The position numbers and the translations under genes were made by a program. From Diorhabda sublineata (Eukaryota; Arthropoda; Insecta; Coleoptera; Chrysomelidae), in assembly GCF_026230105.1 (NCBI RefSeq), contig NC_079474.1, forward strand, positions 41,554,294-41,618,293: a stretch of 64,000 nt of DNA, read 5' to 3'. The notes below the pieces were generated by a model. The model had not been told where the DNA came from, made no database searches, and worked only from the letters and a program-made list of their open reading frames with translations. Below, piece after piece: positions 1 to 12,184 of the stretch (its first letter is position 1; every line of letters starts with the position of its first letter).

Positions 1-599
1 TGTAACAAGGCGAAATACATTGAACATTTGTGAAAGAAAATATGAGCAAAAGCGTATCACAAAAAAGCTGAAAACAAAAGAAAAATTAGTGATTTATACT
101 GTTGCAGCTTCATAGACCTATTATGTAATCTTCTAGAGTATCCAGAAAGATATCAATTATATGATAGTTTGATGGAATAATAAACGTTCAGAATCGGTTA
201 TTCATTCATCAATATAAAACTACACGATTGTAGTTACATATTTCCGCCTTATCTAAAAAATTAAGTTCCCCCTGTTTTGAGCTGAGATCAGTTTCCAAAG
301 AACTGAATTTGAGCGAATTTTCAAACTACAAAAGAGATCTGTTGCACGGCTATCCACTTAGGGACGTGGAGCACCACCTCTACCTACCTACTCCACGTTC
401 AAAATTAGGCGAGGGCTCAATATTTTCCATTGCAAAAAATGCACAATCACTTGCCAAAGTACTTGCACAATCATGAATGTTGTGTGTATTGTTTTTGGAC
501 TGTTAAACAGAATCTGATTTTGAAGAATTAATTGTTCAGTCGGAGCAGCAAGCAACTTCTGAAGATGCCAACTGCACGGAGTTGACAAATACCTAACCT
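1..599. other. No gene recognised; flank of piggyBac remnant
   Basis: A+T-rich sequence with no supported coding region. A short stretch near 556-590 (tctgaagatgcc...) resembles the tails found near Penelope-like elements, but too little remains for a call. Confidence 0.5.
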
Positions 600-1653
600 T
601 TAACCGGTGGGACACTAGTACACCATCGGAAAGGTGGCATCTGAGAGACTATTATTGTGGGGTGCTAGGAAAATATCTACATTTTTGAAAAAAATATATA
701 ATTTTTAATAGAAATATCAATTTTTTTTCAGAAAAGTGAACAATAACAAGAATGTTAATTTATTTCAACATAAATTTTTCAAACCGCCTCTAGATACAAA
801 TAAATTGTCCTATAGTACAAATAAATTCTTTAGACCAATACGTTACAATAAAGAAAACATTGAAAAAACATATTGATTATATTTAGCAACAACACTATCT
901 TCGCAGCAACCGCTAATTTTCACCTTTAGAAATGCATGAATTACACAGCTGTATTGACGATTGTAAGCAAATTGAGTTCCTGCACTTCTTATACTATTCC
1001 TCACGCCAAACGCTATCCGAAGATTATCGAAACGCCTCCTCACATGTTCCTCTACTAATTTGCTAGTTTTTTCGCAAATGAAGATTTCTCTCTAACAGTA
1101 TCAATGATTTGAATAAATGAATTTACCATAGAAACGAAAAGAATACGAAAGAATACATTTAGTGGCCATTGGCAAATACGACGAATCGTTGAACTTTTGG
1201 TACATTTTTCGTCCATTGTCTCAACTCCACTTTTATTGCAGGTATAGCTAGCAGGCTTTTGCGTTTTTCCTGCATTCCAGATTATCACTTTCCTTATTTT
1301 CGTTTTCCACTTTCTCGTTTTCTGAAACTTCAGAGGCACTGTCATATTCGGATTCCAAATACTCATTTTCTTCGATTTCTTCTATAACACTTGCGTCATA
1401 TTCGGCTTCAACGAACCACTATATTGTTATATTAATTTCAAATTTCACTAACAGAAAGGTGGAGTCTGACGGAGCAAGATACACTGATTTTAATTTCTTT
1501 TATTCGTCTAATGGTTCGAAATTCCTAAGTAGGGAATAAGCAGGCTGCCAATCACTTGAATATCACATGGCGTAGGCGTGTTTGTTTACGAATAATCTAC
1601 AAATATTCGCGTGCAAAAGTCTGCCAGACGCCACCTTTTCGGTTGGGGGCTAA
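600..1653 (-). mobile_element. Internally deleted piggyBac-type transposon
   Basis: The left end carries TTAA (600-603) followed by CCGGTGGGAC and, further in, CGGAAAGGTGGC. The right end read on the minus strand carries a degenerate TTAG, then CCCCCAACCGAAAAGGTGGC. The shared AAGGTGGCRTCTG block makes imperfect terminal inverted repeats. TTAA is the insertion target of piggyBac elements. Inside, on the minus strand, lie an acidic N-terminal-like segment and the C-terminal part of a piggyBac-type transposase, with the catalytic core between them missing. At about 1.05 kb the copy is less than half the usual autonomous length, so it is a non-autonomous relic. Confidence 0.6.
843..1440 (-). pseudogene. 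piggyBac-type transposase remnant (DDE_Tnp_1_7)
   Basis: Minus-strand relic of a cut-and-paste transposase. From about 1430 to 1260 one frame encodes a Glu/Asp-rich stretch (EEIEENEYLESEYD) like the acidic N-terminus of the family. Another frame (1366-1055) then gives SGVETMDEKC and RICQWPLNVFFR, matching the family pattern GGVDTxDxxxxxY...RRWPxxxFY near the end of the catalytic domain. A third stretch (1043-843) continues as RRRFDNLRIAFG after a stop. The first two catalytic Asp blocks are absent and there are at least two frame breaks, so it is dead. The match rests on a few motifs read by eye. Confidence 0.6.
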
Positions 1654-3110
1654 CCCAACTTCTACCTAATGTTAATGTTCCATTTATATCCAGTGGTAAA
1701 ATTCTGCAAATTTTCTCTGTCACTAAGTAGAACTTGAAAAAGTTCAATATCGCATTCATATTGCTTTCTTTCTTGATCTCTTATATTCTGGACTTTCTCC
1801 ATGATACTTCTGAAGAAGAAAAGAGCATCACTTTTGACTATACTAAGTAAATAACATAACATATTTTGTTAGTTTGTCACATCCGTTCACATTGTCACAT
1901 TCATTCGTATAAAATTATTATGATATCTTTGTTTGGGAGGTTTACCGTAATTTTTGTTTTTCATTATATCATCTATTCAGCTCAAGGTCAAAAGCATCTT
2001 GCCCTGTTTTGTAGCAAAGACAAAATTTGGAGGAAATTGGGCATAGATATGAAAACTAATGGATAACTTTTCATATATATTCACACAAAATTTTATAAAT
2101 GCCATATATTTCACACTTAATCCATTATTTAACAGCGCGGAAAACAAAAGTGAACGAATAAGATATTTTTTTGAGAAAATCCACGTTGTTTTAATATGCA
2201 AAAGTATATTTTTTACGAGACAGCGGTTTATTCACAACCTGAACAAAGGAGGGCGCACAAGAATGAGAAACATCCCCAATGAATTACGTTTCATCGCGAT
2301 TAGGTTATAAAAGAAAACAAATTTTATGATTTAGTAGGGTAAACAGAGTGTCTAGTAATTTCCATTTAAATAGAATAGGTAATGTGCAATTATGATAATA
2401 CATCTCTATTAAGGCAAATTAGGACATAATAATATTTCAAAAGGAAACCTTTAGGAATATAGAGTTTTTATTTAAAAATTGGATGACAAGGTTCAGTACA
2501 CTACAACCTGAGAAATATTCGAGTGTCAATTTGAAAACATACTACCTTTTAATTTTCATACAATTCGGAAATATACGAAAACACACCACATTCATTTTGG
2601 AAGAAGACAATAGACTAGTTTTCAGTTGAATTACAAATATGTAGCGGAGGAGGACATAATCCTGAATTCTCAATTCGAAATAAGTATTGAGCGATACCTC
2701 ATTTTGAAAGTTGTTTAACTTGGTCGGAGTAGAAAGGTCAAGTTTTCATCTATTAAAAAGTGTTTTTCGATAAAAAATTTATAGTTTATAGATAGTTTAT
2801 ACATATAGATAATTGATACAATCGATACAACGAAAGTACTTGAAGCTCTCTAAACACAACTGTTATTCTTTCCAAACCTTTCAAATTTAGAGATGTGTTT
2901 CATGAAAAATCGTTTTTAAAAGTCCTCATAAAAAGATTTCTCGAGGCTCTTGGTTGAACTTCCCTCCTCACGCGTTGATTGAACGATTGCGTTAGCCGTT
3001 AGCTCCTCTTTGACTAATCCATCTGCCAGAAAATTTTTTTATCGAGCCACTGTCTTAGTGAAAAAGTTTGAGTCTATATATTCGTTGTGTGATATTGCCA
3101 TGCTAGTGAG
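1654..3110. other. No gene recognised
   Basis: A+T-rich, only short chance frames. I see no transposon protein motif, RNA gene or long repeat. The left end of the Tc1/mariner-type element at 3118 should lie near 2930-3110 but I could not identify its inverted repeat. Confidence 0.5.
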
Positions 3111-3117
3111 ACTACGG

Positions 3118-4030
3118 GTTTGTGGAAATGTCGAAAATATCGCTGCCGTTGAAACGTCCATGGCAAATGATCCAAATTAGTCAATTGCATGAGTTGGGTA
3201 TAGCCAGGACCACTTTATGGCAAATTTTGCGTAAGGATCTTACTTTACACCCATGCAAGATCAGGCTCACTCAAGAATTGAAGCCGATGGACCATTCGAT
3301 GCGACGTACGTTCTTCGATTGGGATCTGGAAAAGATGCGCCAAGATAATCAATTTCATCGCAAAATCATCTTCAGTGACGAAGCTCATTTCTGGCTCAAT
3401 GGATTTGTCAATAAACAAAATATGCGGTATTGGGCGAGTGATAATCCACATGTGCTTAATGAAAAACCACTTCATCCACAAAAGATAACTGTTTGGTGCG
3501 GTTGGCATAGCGGCGGCATCATGGGCCATATTTTTGCGTCGACGATAGTGGTCACCACGTTACTGTGAATGGTGATCGTTATCGCGCCATGATAATCGAT
3601 TATTTTTGGCCCGAATTGGAATATATGGACTTGGACAGCATGTGGTTTCATCAGGACGGCGCCACAAGCCACACAATACACGTTACATCGATTTATTGAA
3701 GACGAGTTTGATGAGCGTGTTATCTCAAGAAATGGACCAGTCGAATGGCCGCTTCGTTCGTGCGATTTAACGCCTCTAGATTTTTTTCTTTTTCTTTGGG
3801 GCTACGTCAAGTCAATGGTCTACGCTAATAAGCTGACGACGTTGGAAGAGCTCAAAGCCAACATTGAACGCGAAATATAAACCGTTTCGACCGAAATGTG
3901 CGGCCGAGTCATGGAAAATTAGGTCCGATGAATCAACCACTGTAAACGTGCCTGCGGTGGCCATATGAGCGAAGTCGAGTTCCATTCATAAATGTTTTGA
4001 ATGTACTTCAACCCGATAATAAAGTTTTTG
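3118..4030 (+). pseudogene. Tc1/mariner-superfamily transposase pseudogene
   Basis: Relic of a DDE/D transposase. The N-terminal part starts near 3118 (ENVENIAAVE), shifts frame, then reads as a helix-turn-helix (QLHELGIARTTLWQILRKDL). The catalytic part follows: IIFSDEAHFWLNG with the first Asp at 3376-3378, then after a frameshift near 3540 WFHQDGATSH with the second Asp at 3655-3657. After another shift comes CDLTPLDFFLWGYVKSMVYA, with the third Asp at 3764 or 3779. Both conserved tail motifs (CKRACGGHMSEVEFHS) are present up to the stop near 3990. At least three frameshifts and two in-frame stops make it non-functional. The 3' flank to about 4100 (TTGTCCTTTTT) is probably untranslated element sequence. 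Confidence 0.75.
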
Positions 4031-4830
4031 AAATATCTCAAATGGTTTTCATTTTATTTTGAAAAAAAGTTGTCCTTTTTGCAAAACCCTTTACATGCAA
4101 AACTAGAACATGCAAAACTTTATGTTGCATTAGTATGTTTAGTTTCTAATCATCTCTTAGTGAATTTTTATGTTAATGTGACGCCCCACGATAAAAACAT
4201 TTGCGGCGTCTCTGGCATGTTCTGTAGTATAGGCAACAACTTCTAATAACTCAACGACCAATAAGTACAAAGAAAAATCCATAATTATATATTTTTTATC
4301 ATTCCCTGATTTTATGCAGAGTATTTATTGGAAATTCCATTCGACCTAGCAATATCAATGTTGTGAGTAGGTAAGCTAGTGCTCTACGTTTTTTATTTCA
4401 AGCTGTAGAAAGCAAGATATTTAGAAAAAAATATTCTTGACTCAAGTTATCATACTTCAGTTGTATTTTAAATTAATTTTCGCTAGCAATTAAAACGCAG
4501 TGATATCATTAATCGTGTCGGTCTGAGTTTGTTTAGATTGGAAGCTGAAAATCAAGTCATGTTATGAGTGCCAGTTCAATTAAATGCGTTGTGTTATGTA
4601 CTGAGATCTAATCAACCTAAGCGTGATCCTAGAAGTGCCGGTTTTTTACCGCTTATAATCAGCACTAAATTGGATTACATAAGAGGTATTAAATCACCGA
4701 AAGACGCCAAAGATTGGTCAACGTGGAAAGTGTAGTGCAATGGACCTTCTTTTTTGCCCCAAGAGGTAAGGTGGAAGCGTATGTCTTCCTCACAGCGGGC
4801 AGTGCAAAGCTATGAGCTCGTGTGGGACTT
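4031..4830. other. No gene recognised
   Basis: A+T-rich sequence between the Tc1/mariner-type relic and a LINE fragment. The first part is probably the 3' end of the mariner-type element. Nothing else can be supported. Confidence 0.45.
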
Positions 4831-5178
4831 TCACTTTACTAAACTATCCTCCTCTGTATTATCGGAGGGAGTGATGTACGCCGGGAGAACATCAAAAGTC
4901 ATGTCATCAGCGCACCTCCCATTTTCCAATTCCGTTATTCTCTTCCACATATCCTCGCTGTTTATCATGCGTTCGATATTATCAGTAATCGGCGGTATTT
5001 CTCCGATTCTATTTTCGAGCGCAATTATTTCCCCACTCCAACGTGAGCATTCGCACAGGACATATCTCGGGTCGTCCCTTTATCCGCAAGTCGCACATAA
5101 GTCATCCGGTGTCTTCAGGACTCTTTTCGTGAAGGTGCATAACGATCCATGTCCAGTGACAACCTGCGTGATGAAATA
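4831..5178 (-). pseudogene. LINE ORF2 C-terminal fragment with CCHC zinc knuckle
   Basis: Read on the minus strand this gives TQVVTGHGSL, then DDLCATCG, an in-frame TAA, and YVLCECSRWSG, ending at a stop at 4831. The order TGHG...CxxC...(H/Y)xLxxCxxW is the usual C-terminal tail of R1/jockey/I-type non-LTR retrotransposon polymerases. The His is here Tyr, one frame-preserving stop is present, and nothing of the reverse transcriptase remains upstream. This is a 3' fragment, as expected from 5' truncation during target-primed reverse transcription or later loss. Confidence 0.65.
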
Positions 5179-6526
5179 GGTGTGTACGTGTGTTTACAGT
5201 TTACCAAGCTTCTAGACGTGCTAGAATTGTATGATACAGTCGGAGTCGTTGAAGGTATTAGAAAGAATGAATTCTCATCTGAAATGGCAAGTGAGGCTCA
5301 AAAGCGAAATGTAGGTTGGCTGACATTTAAGGAGGCATGGGATATTCTGATTTAGCCGTTTAATAACATAGATAAAGATCAGTTGTTCCGTCAGTGTCTT
5401 GCTTTTTCAGTATGGAATTGGATGATACCGAAGATACTCCGTCCGTGTTATCTCGTATCTCCCGTGAGTTGGCTGTCAGCTTAAAAATTTTATCAATAAT
5501 GAATATATCAAGATACGGATACAATAATCATTGATAGAGTGTTATATCTCAGGATTTAATCTATTTTTTGTATTATATTACTGATCAAGAAAATATAATT
5601 ATTCAATTCTAGTATGAAGTTGGTGTAGGTGTCAGGGTTACAGTCAAATCAATTTTGACGAAACTAATTCCAGAAAGCTTAACCTCATAATATTTATTAA
5701 GATTTCATTTCACGAGTTCTCCACACTCGTTTGCACACAACTTTAACTTGTAGGTATAATTAAACATTTAAGAAGTCAGTTCGAATTGGTTTTGTTAGAA
5801 ATGGACTAGACTGAATGTATGGTGTCGCCGCACCCAAATTAATTAAAAAGTCGAGTAGTGCTTCATAAATGTATATACAAACCGAAATACTTGTCAAAAA
5901 TAGTTGGATTCAATGGAACATTGTCAAGATAAGACTTTCATTTGAAATTATCTTTGTTTGTTGAATCATTTTTAAATGGAGTGTCTTGGTTCACTTCAGT
6001 AAAGTTTTGAAAGCAAGTGCGATAAAAGAACATCCTTCATTTCACCGCCTACTCGGTACGAAAATCGAATGACATGAAAAATCGTTATTCAATTGTCAAT
6101 GCTTTGGAAATATGGAATACATTTAAGCGAAAAGATAGCAGACGACCAATTTATATTCGAAATAATGAAATTCTCTCTCTGTTCAATAATTCTGTTCAAT
6201 TTATGGCCTGATTTTTCGTGGCTTTGCGTTAATTAAGTTCGGCAGGGACGTAGCGGACTATATTCTGCTCGGATAACTTTTTTGGGGGAGATTTGAGCAT
6301 AGGTTAATTGGTTTATTTGCGTCTGTATTTGCTGTGATTAGCCCTTTATGTATTTATTTGCGGGTAAACCATACGGAAGCCGTTTCAATAGAGCGTGGTT
6401 TAATACAAAATTCAAGGTCAGAAAAATACGAAAACAACTCCTAACACAGATTATCACTTACAGGGGTGGTAAAAAACGTTATTGCTGTATTAAATTATAT
6501 TTATAATACTTTTGTAATTTGTATAA
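5179..6526. other. No gene recognised
   Basis: A+T-rich; short plus-strand frames at 5149-5355 have no recognisable motif. No repeat or RNA gene seen. Confidence 0.5.
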
Positions 6527-7507
6527 CACGAGGATGTATTGATATCTAGTTAGCCTAGTTAGCAAGTTTTGCGTTACCATAGCAACGAACAATAGTTTCT
6601 TAGAAGTATCAGTGTAAATTTTGACATCAAAAAAGTAAACCAGTGAAAACGATGTCCACTGACATTGTGAAAATCATCATCAAGTACCTGTGTTTAAAAG
6701 GATTAAGAGGTAAGCAAATTTACGAAGATATGCTTAATACTCTTGGTGATCAATGTCCTTCGTACACGACCGTGAAAAATTGGATTGCAAGCTTCAAAAG
6801 AGGTGAATTTTCCATTGAACATGATGACCGATCGGAAGGCCAGTTTATGTGTCAATCCCCGGAAATACAGATGCAGTTGGTGACATGATTCTATCAGACC
6901 GTCGAATTATACTAAAACGGATATCTGAAGCATCGAATATTTCATACGAACGCGTTTATTATATAGTTCACGTCAATTTGGACATGAGAAAAATTGCTGC
7001 AAAATGGATCCCCAAATGTTTGAATGTTGACCAAAAGCATGCGTTCGATGGAATGGCGATACTCTGGTTCTCCAAGAGCTAAGAAGTTTCGTGTCCAAAA
7101 ATCTGCTGTAAAAGTTCTTACTTCAGTTTTTTGGGAATGCCATGAAGTAATCATGTTTGATTTTTGGATAAAGGTTGAAAAATAACTCGAGATTACTATT
7201 CGACATTACTAACCACTCTGTGGGAAAAAATTAAAGAGAATGGACGCGGAAAGCTTTCCAAATTTGTTTTTTTTGCAGGACACCGACACTGCACACAAAT
7301 TTCATGTTGCCATGCAAAAAATTCGAGATTTGGTTCCGTCCGACTATCATCTCATTCCTCAATTGAACAAAAGTTTAAAACGTCGTAAATTTTCTTCCAT
7401 CAAGGATGTAAGAAAAGCTGTGGAGGTCTGGTTTGCAGAGCAAGAAGAAACATTTTTTTTTAAAGGTGTAGAGACGTTGCAGGTTGATTTTTCAATATAT
7501 CCTCGTA
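6527..7507 (+). mobile_element. Mariner element, internally deleted
   Basis: The left terminus reads ACGAGGATGTATTGATA (from 6528). The right terminus on the minus strand reads ACGAGGATATATTGAAA (from 7506), so imperfect inverted repeats bound the copy. Between them is a broken mariner transposase. At about 980 bp it is shorter than the usual 1.3 kb of mariner, matching the two deletions in the coding region. Confidence 0.65.
6643..7490 (+). pseudogene. Mariner transposase pseudogene A
   Basis: It starts MSTDIVKIIIKYLCLKGLRG, followed by YEDMLNTLGDQCPSYTTVKNW, the first mariner helix-turn-helix, then SDRRIILKRISEASNIS, the second one. About 40 residues around the first catalytic Asp (normally in a MDETW block) are missing between QKHAF near 7043 and MEWRYSGSPRAKKF. 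The second Asp block appears as LFFLQDTDTAH and the third as VPSDYHLIPQ, but only about 21 residues separate them instead of the 34 of mariner DD34D. The motif HPPYSPDLA is therefore deleted. Frame changes occur near 6845, 7045 and 7080. It is non-functional, and its family differs from the neighbouring copy at 7516. Confidence 0.75.
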
Positions 7508-7515
7508 TGTATGTA

Positions 7516-7940
7516 TGAGGATGGTCCCAGAAGTACCTAGCGACCTAGAGATGGCGGTAGTTGTTTGAAAAATACTACTATATTAGAAAGTACACAATCT
7601 ATACATCATATTTTTCAAATTTGACGCCACGTTGTTTAGTATTTGTTTGACAGCTATGAATAGTGAACGTATTCATTAAATTTGTAAATATGGAGAAAAT
7701 TGGTCATCGTTATGTGATATAATATTTTTATTTGAAATGCGTTAGCCTGACCAATATAAAAGCTGAACTAGATTCTACTCTGATTGTGACTGCTCCTTTG
7801 TTATCAGCAGAGTTTAAACGAGGTCGTACGAACTGCAGAGACCAGTATTGCAGTTGGAATTCCTTGAAGTTACCAAGCTGTATCAAAAAATATAATTTAA
7901 GTATTGTGAAAAATTTCGCAACAATCCTTTTTGTAACCTC
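7516..7940 (+). mobile_element. Mariner element B, 5' part only
   Basis: A mariner-type terminus (TGAGGATGGTCCCAGAAGTA) begins at 7516 just after a TA. The broken transposase start follows at 7690 (MEKIGHRYVI, stop), continuing as SLTNIKAELDSTL and AEFKRGRTNC. The latter corresponds to the mariner block ending in a helix-turn-helix and FKRGRxSxxD. Similarity fades near 7900 and no catalytic region is present. The copy begins only 9 bp after the right end of element A, so the two insertions abut. Its sequence resembles the family represented at 42925-43697. Confidence 0.6.
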
Positions 7941-9230
7941 CATATTTTTTTTATTTTGTTATGTGGCAATAACCATCGCTGTTAAGCAGGTTAAACTGAA
8001 ATTAAAAAACGCATATTTTGTGTTTCATTAACTGACATATTCAATTTTATGATAATAATCTTCATATTTTTAACCAGTCAAATTAAGCTCAACAATATTT
8101 TTGTTCTCGTGAACGACATTAAGTATTATTATAAATAATGATGAGTATACATTCATTATTAATATAAATTTTATATGTATGCTCCTCCAAATATTCGGAT
8201 TATCATTTTTAAACAAAAAATTGTTTCAGTTAACACGGAGCTTGTTTTGAAAATTAAATTGGATAGGTAGCTTACGAGTCAGTAAGCGCTTAGACTCATT
8301 CAAGCGGTTGACCCCATTAGCGAGGGTCCCTTCATAAACCTCCCTATAATCTCTTCAAGCAATTTCCCAACAAACTCTCCACTTTACTACGTTCACTATG
8401 GATTTGTGTGTGTTGCGGTCATTTCAACGTATCATCATCAAGTGGACGGGAATCAAAGACACCAGCGGAATACTAACGGCTCTTTTGTTTCGAATTTTTG
8501 GCTGTGAAAATCCCAACAGGCAACAGCACCCTTAACAACTCTAAATTATCTAAATCGGAAAAAAATTGTCCGTAGGTAGAATTGATGATGAGCATTTTGT
8601 GGTGAAATTATTGACAAATACAGAGTGGTCAAGTAGATTTTCGTTTTGAAAACTATTTGGACAATTTATTGAAATTTCGGGATTGTTGTTTGATACACGA
8701 AGACACTGAACATATTTTACAATTAAAATAAACATTGCAGTTCATTTAAGATTACGTGTAAAAGGATATTTTGTTGGGAAAATACCTCATAGCATGTCAA
8801 ATTCATCGCCAAACATTGTATATCACTCCCATTTTCACAGCAAAATGACATTTGGTATTATATAGTGTGAGGTAACTACTCATCAGTAAACAAAATATTT
8901 GTATAACAGAAAACAATAATAAGGATCATTTACAATATGCCCAAAAATACAAATTGCCGAGAAATCTTCAAAAAAACTTGAAATATTACCACTTCCGTGC
9001 TTGTACATTTTAGAAATATTGATGGAAACACACAAAAATCTGATGAACCATGAAGATATGATTATATCACTAGAAGTAATAAGGACATTGTACCTTTAAA
9101 ATATAGAATGACACGACGCAAAACAAGTTGAATGTCACATGGTACAACACATTTGTGAAATATTTGATGCATTTTGACGTGGGGGCTATGGCGAATTTTA
9201 AATTTAACAAATTTGCCAAGGAAGAGATAC
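7941..9230. other. No gene recognised
   Basis: A+T-rich. The patch 8270-8540 is more G+C-rich (aagcggttgaccccattagc) and may be part of a repeat, possibly a Penelope 5' region given the downstream remnant, but I cannot prove it. Confidence 0.4.
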
Positions 9231-9252
9231 TTTAGATTCCTTCCTGCTCCAT

Positions 9253-10010
9253 ATGAATGGCGTACATCCTTGTATACAGTCCACGATGGAGGAGGAGTCA
9301 TCTCTGCCGTTCCTTGAGATCACAATTAGAAAACTTTCTCCACGCGGTTTCTCTCACTCCGTCTATCGAAAAACCACTCATACCAATCGTTTCTTAAGAG
9401 CTCAATCCCATCATCATCCGACCCAACTTAACTCTATCATTGATACACTCGTATCACGATCCATCTCGTTGACTGACGAATCCAGAGAATCTGAGATCAA
9501 TTTGTTGAGACAAACATTGATTCAGAATGATTACAACAAATCTCAAATTTCTAGGAGCATCCACAAATTTTTATCTCCAACTCCTCCATCCTCCTCCACT
9601 AGTTTGAAAGATCAACTCAAGGTATCCCTTTCTTACATCAAAGGTGTAACCCAATCAGAAACTCTCTCACCTAATCAGATCCGCCAAAGATAAAATATCC
9701 AAACAACACCATGGAGTGTATGAAATCCCAGTTCAAATTGCACCAAGCCAAGAACCACTTGTTGTCTTTCTCTTATTCCGATATTTCCTCCACCCTTGCC
9801 CAACATCGTGTCCATACCGGATACATCGATTTCAATAGAAACAGAACTATCACCTCACTCCGCTCCATCAAGTCCATGATTATTCGAGAAGCTATAGAAA
9901 TAGAGAAATATTGGGACTGTGTGAACACAAGGGGTGATGGCCAGGGATTGCCGGCAACTTGTAAACACCTTCTTCATTCACTTCGTTTCAGCTTTTCATT
10001 TTCTCGGTGA
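9253..10010 (+). pseudogene. Penelope-like retroelement, RT C-terminus and GIY-YIG remnant
   Basis: The first frame (9253-9690) reads CIQSTMEEES, LPFLEITIRK, GFSHSVYRKTTHTNRFL and QSHHHPTQLNSI. This is the block after the catalytic palm in Penelope-like polymerases (pattern TMExE..LPFLD...VYRKPTHTDRYL..SHHHP). A break follows. HHGVYEIP near 9708 is the start of the GIY-YIG endonuclease but is fused directly to its downstream part (SSTLAQHRVHTG, MIIREAIEIEKYW, GDGQGLPATCKHLL). The segment that should hold the YIGQT-type catalytic block is therefore missing. No palm motifs remain upstream, so the copy is 5'-truncated, internally deleted and frameshifted. Confidence 0.8.
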
Positions 10011-10404
10011 AATTCCAAAGAGTAGACAGATTGAGGCATTAGAATCAATAAAAAAATTTATAATTTCTTACCAATGAACGAATAAACACTCTCTCCCCAA
10101 CCTTCTCTTGATAACGTCTTCAAAGTGGGAGCCGAAACGTCGAGAATTTTTAAAATTCCAACTTGGTTCGATATTATGTAATAATATTTATTTAGGTACA
10201 TGTACGATATAACTGGCTGTACAAAAGTGACTTTAAATGTACTCGATGTATCTATCTATCTATCAACAGGATGTACGACAGCTGTTTCATATACTTTGCA
10301 AAAATAAAGAGGAGATCAGAGAAAATTTTTCTGTGGTATTTTCTATTAAGATCTTAAGGTAAACTGTCTCTAGTTGATAAGTTAGATATCTAAACATGCG
10401 TAAG

Positions 10405-10505
10405 ATAGTGTAATTGTGAGTGTCGGTGTAGTGATAGTTTAAATAGTATGTTCAGTTTGAATATCACCAATGATTCCTGCAATTTCAATTCGAAATTTAA
10501 GCCAA
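10405..10505 (+). repeat. Penelope-type terminal repeat fragment
   Basis: The stretch gtgtaattgtgagtgtcggtg ... gttcagtttgaatatcacc matches the outer parts of the inverted repeats at 16274-16460 and 17695-17880 with scattered differences. It lies 0.4 kb after the Penelope coding relic and in the same orientation. The hammerhead-like core is not recognisable here. Confidence 0.5.
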
Positions 10506-11570
10506 AATTGAAAGCACTTTTTAAATCCGACAAAAATAACATGTTTTGAAATTGTTGGAAATCGTTAACAAAGCAGTTTGTTTTTGATGTTCAAGAATAA
10601 TAAGAAGTCATTCATAGACAAATCAGAATTGCATAGTGAAATGCTAATTAATTCGACCTTGTAGCTGGTTGATAATTAAGTTAATTGAGTAGCAGTGTGA
10701 GAAAATTCGAGAATGATTCGCTATTTCTTTGATGTTTTCCGAATAATTTCTAGCAAACGAATTGTTGTATACCATCTGGAACTGAATGTTTCACGTTACG
10801 CCAATTCCATTGTTGCCACATAATCGATTATTATAAATAAACAGAGTTCGTTGAATGTCTTCCGTAAACAACTCTTTTAACTCGTTCTGAAAAATAATAA
10901 TTGATTATTGCTTTTCTATACAGCCTATGATAGACCTTTAAGAAAATGTTTCTATTTTGAAAAATAATTTTCAAAGAAAAATAATCATCAATATATTGTC
11001 TTGATAATGCAGGTCATACGATCTCCTCTCACAATATTTTACATGGCAATATTTGGTTCAAACAAGTTCAATCACAGCATCGATGTTTTCCAACACACTG
11101 GCATATTTGGAAATGATCATTGATCACTTTTGAAATCATTGTAGCTTCATTGTTATATACTGTATTATGGTCAGCGACGTACTCTTTGTCGTAATAAAAT
11201 TGTTCACGGGTCAATTTCATTTTTAACCAAAGACAGCACTTCTCAAATTACTACAAATCCAAATTAGTTGTAAATGTTGTTGTAGTTGAGGTTGTGTTCA
11301 ACGACGTAAACATTACGCTGGAAATAGTGATGATAGTCAGATAGTCAGTGTTGGAAGATTAGAAATATACTCTTGCTGACATTCTTCGCATAACTGATCA
11401 TCATTTTCGTAGAATAGGAGTTTAGTAGCCAAAATTGCTAATATTATAATGCTTACTAAATGCGTCGGATACATACATGCAGAGGTGAACGTAGAGTATG
11501 TCTAAATTCATGTGACAAAATTAAGATGAGTCTATCTAATAACAAAATTTCCTCAGCCCCCACTTTTTCG
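10506..11570. other. No gene recognised
   Basis: A+T-rich, no protein motif, RNA gene or clear repeat. Confidence 0.5.
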
Positions 11571-11960
11571 ATATCTTCTTCTTCTTATTCCTGCGTTAAG
11601 TCCAATGACTTGTGTTTACTGGGTGATGTTTAATCTTATTTGTGATTCTGATGACCAGCTATGTTGCCATCTTTTTTGTGGTCTTCCTTTTGATCTTTTC
11701 CCTTCGGGTTTTCCATCTCTTCTGATCTTTGCTAATCTGTATTCCTCCATTATCGTTACGTGTTGATTCCAATTTCTTCTTCTCTCTCGTCACCATCCTG
11801 AATATTACATTGTTGCCGGATATCTTCGTTTCTTACATGGTCTCGTCTAGTCTTTCCTATTATGCATCTTAATGTTTTCATCTCAGTTGTTCTCAGTGTT
11901 TGTTTTGTTTTCTTTATCGCCTCTGGTTTCCATACGTCAGTATTGGTCTTATACATGTTT
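11571..11960 (-). pseudogene. LINE 3' end (RT C-terminal region) with (GAA)n tail
   Basis: On the minus strand the frame from 11956 reads RTTEMKTLRCIIGKTRRDHVRNEDIRQ. This matches the post-RT region of insect non-LTR elements, where the pattern is EMKxLRxIxGxTRRDRxRNxxIR. Downstream, RRWKTRREKIKRKTTKK-like remnants lead to a short (GAA)n run at 11575-11590, which looks like the 3' tail. The palm domain is absent. The same tail architecture occurs at 47950-48300. Confidence 0.6.
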
Positions 11961-12184
11961 TGTAGATTCTTGTTTTCTTTTTTATTCCTATATGTTAAAT
12001 AGTGGTGACTGAAATTGGGTTTTTATTTATTCTTCTAAAATTTCGGTAATGCTAGAAACTTGACATTCTATGTTTTTTTAGCACTCACAAAGGACTAATC
12101 ACGGGTATTTTTTCAATATTTGTACTACATTTCCAGTATTTATTATGAATCGTAATACATTTAACATCCTTCGAAAACAGGCTT

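Noticed and set aside
4754..5179. 141-codon plus-strand frame
   Set aside because: Shadow of the minus-strand LINE C-terminal fragment, which has a clear CCHC-type order.
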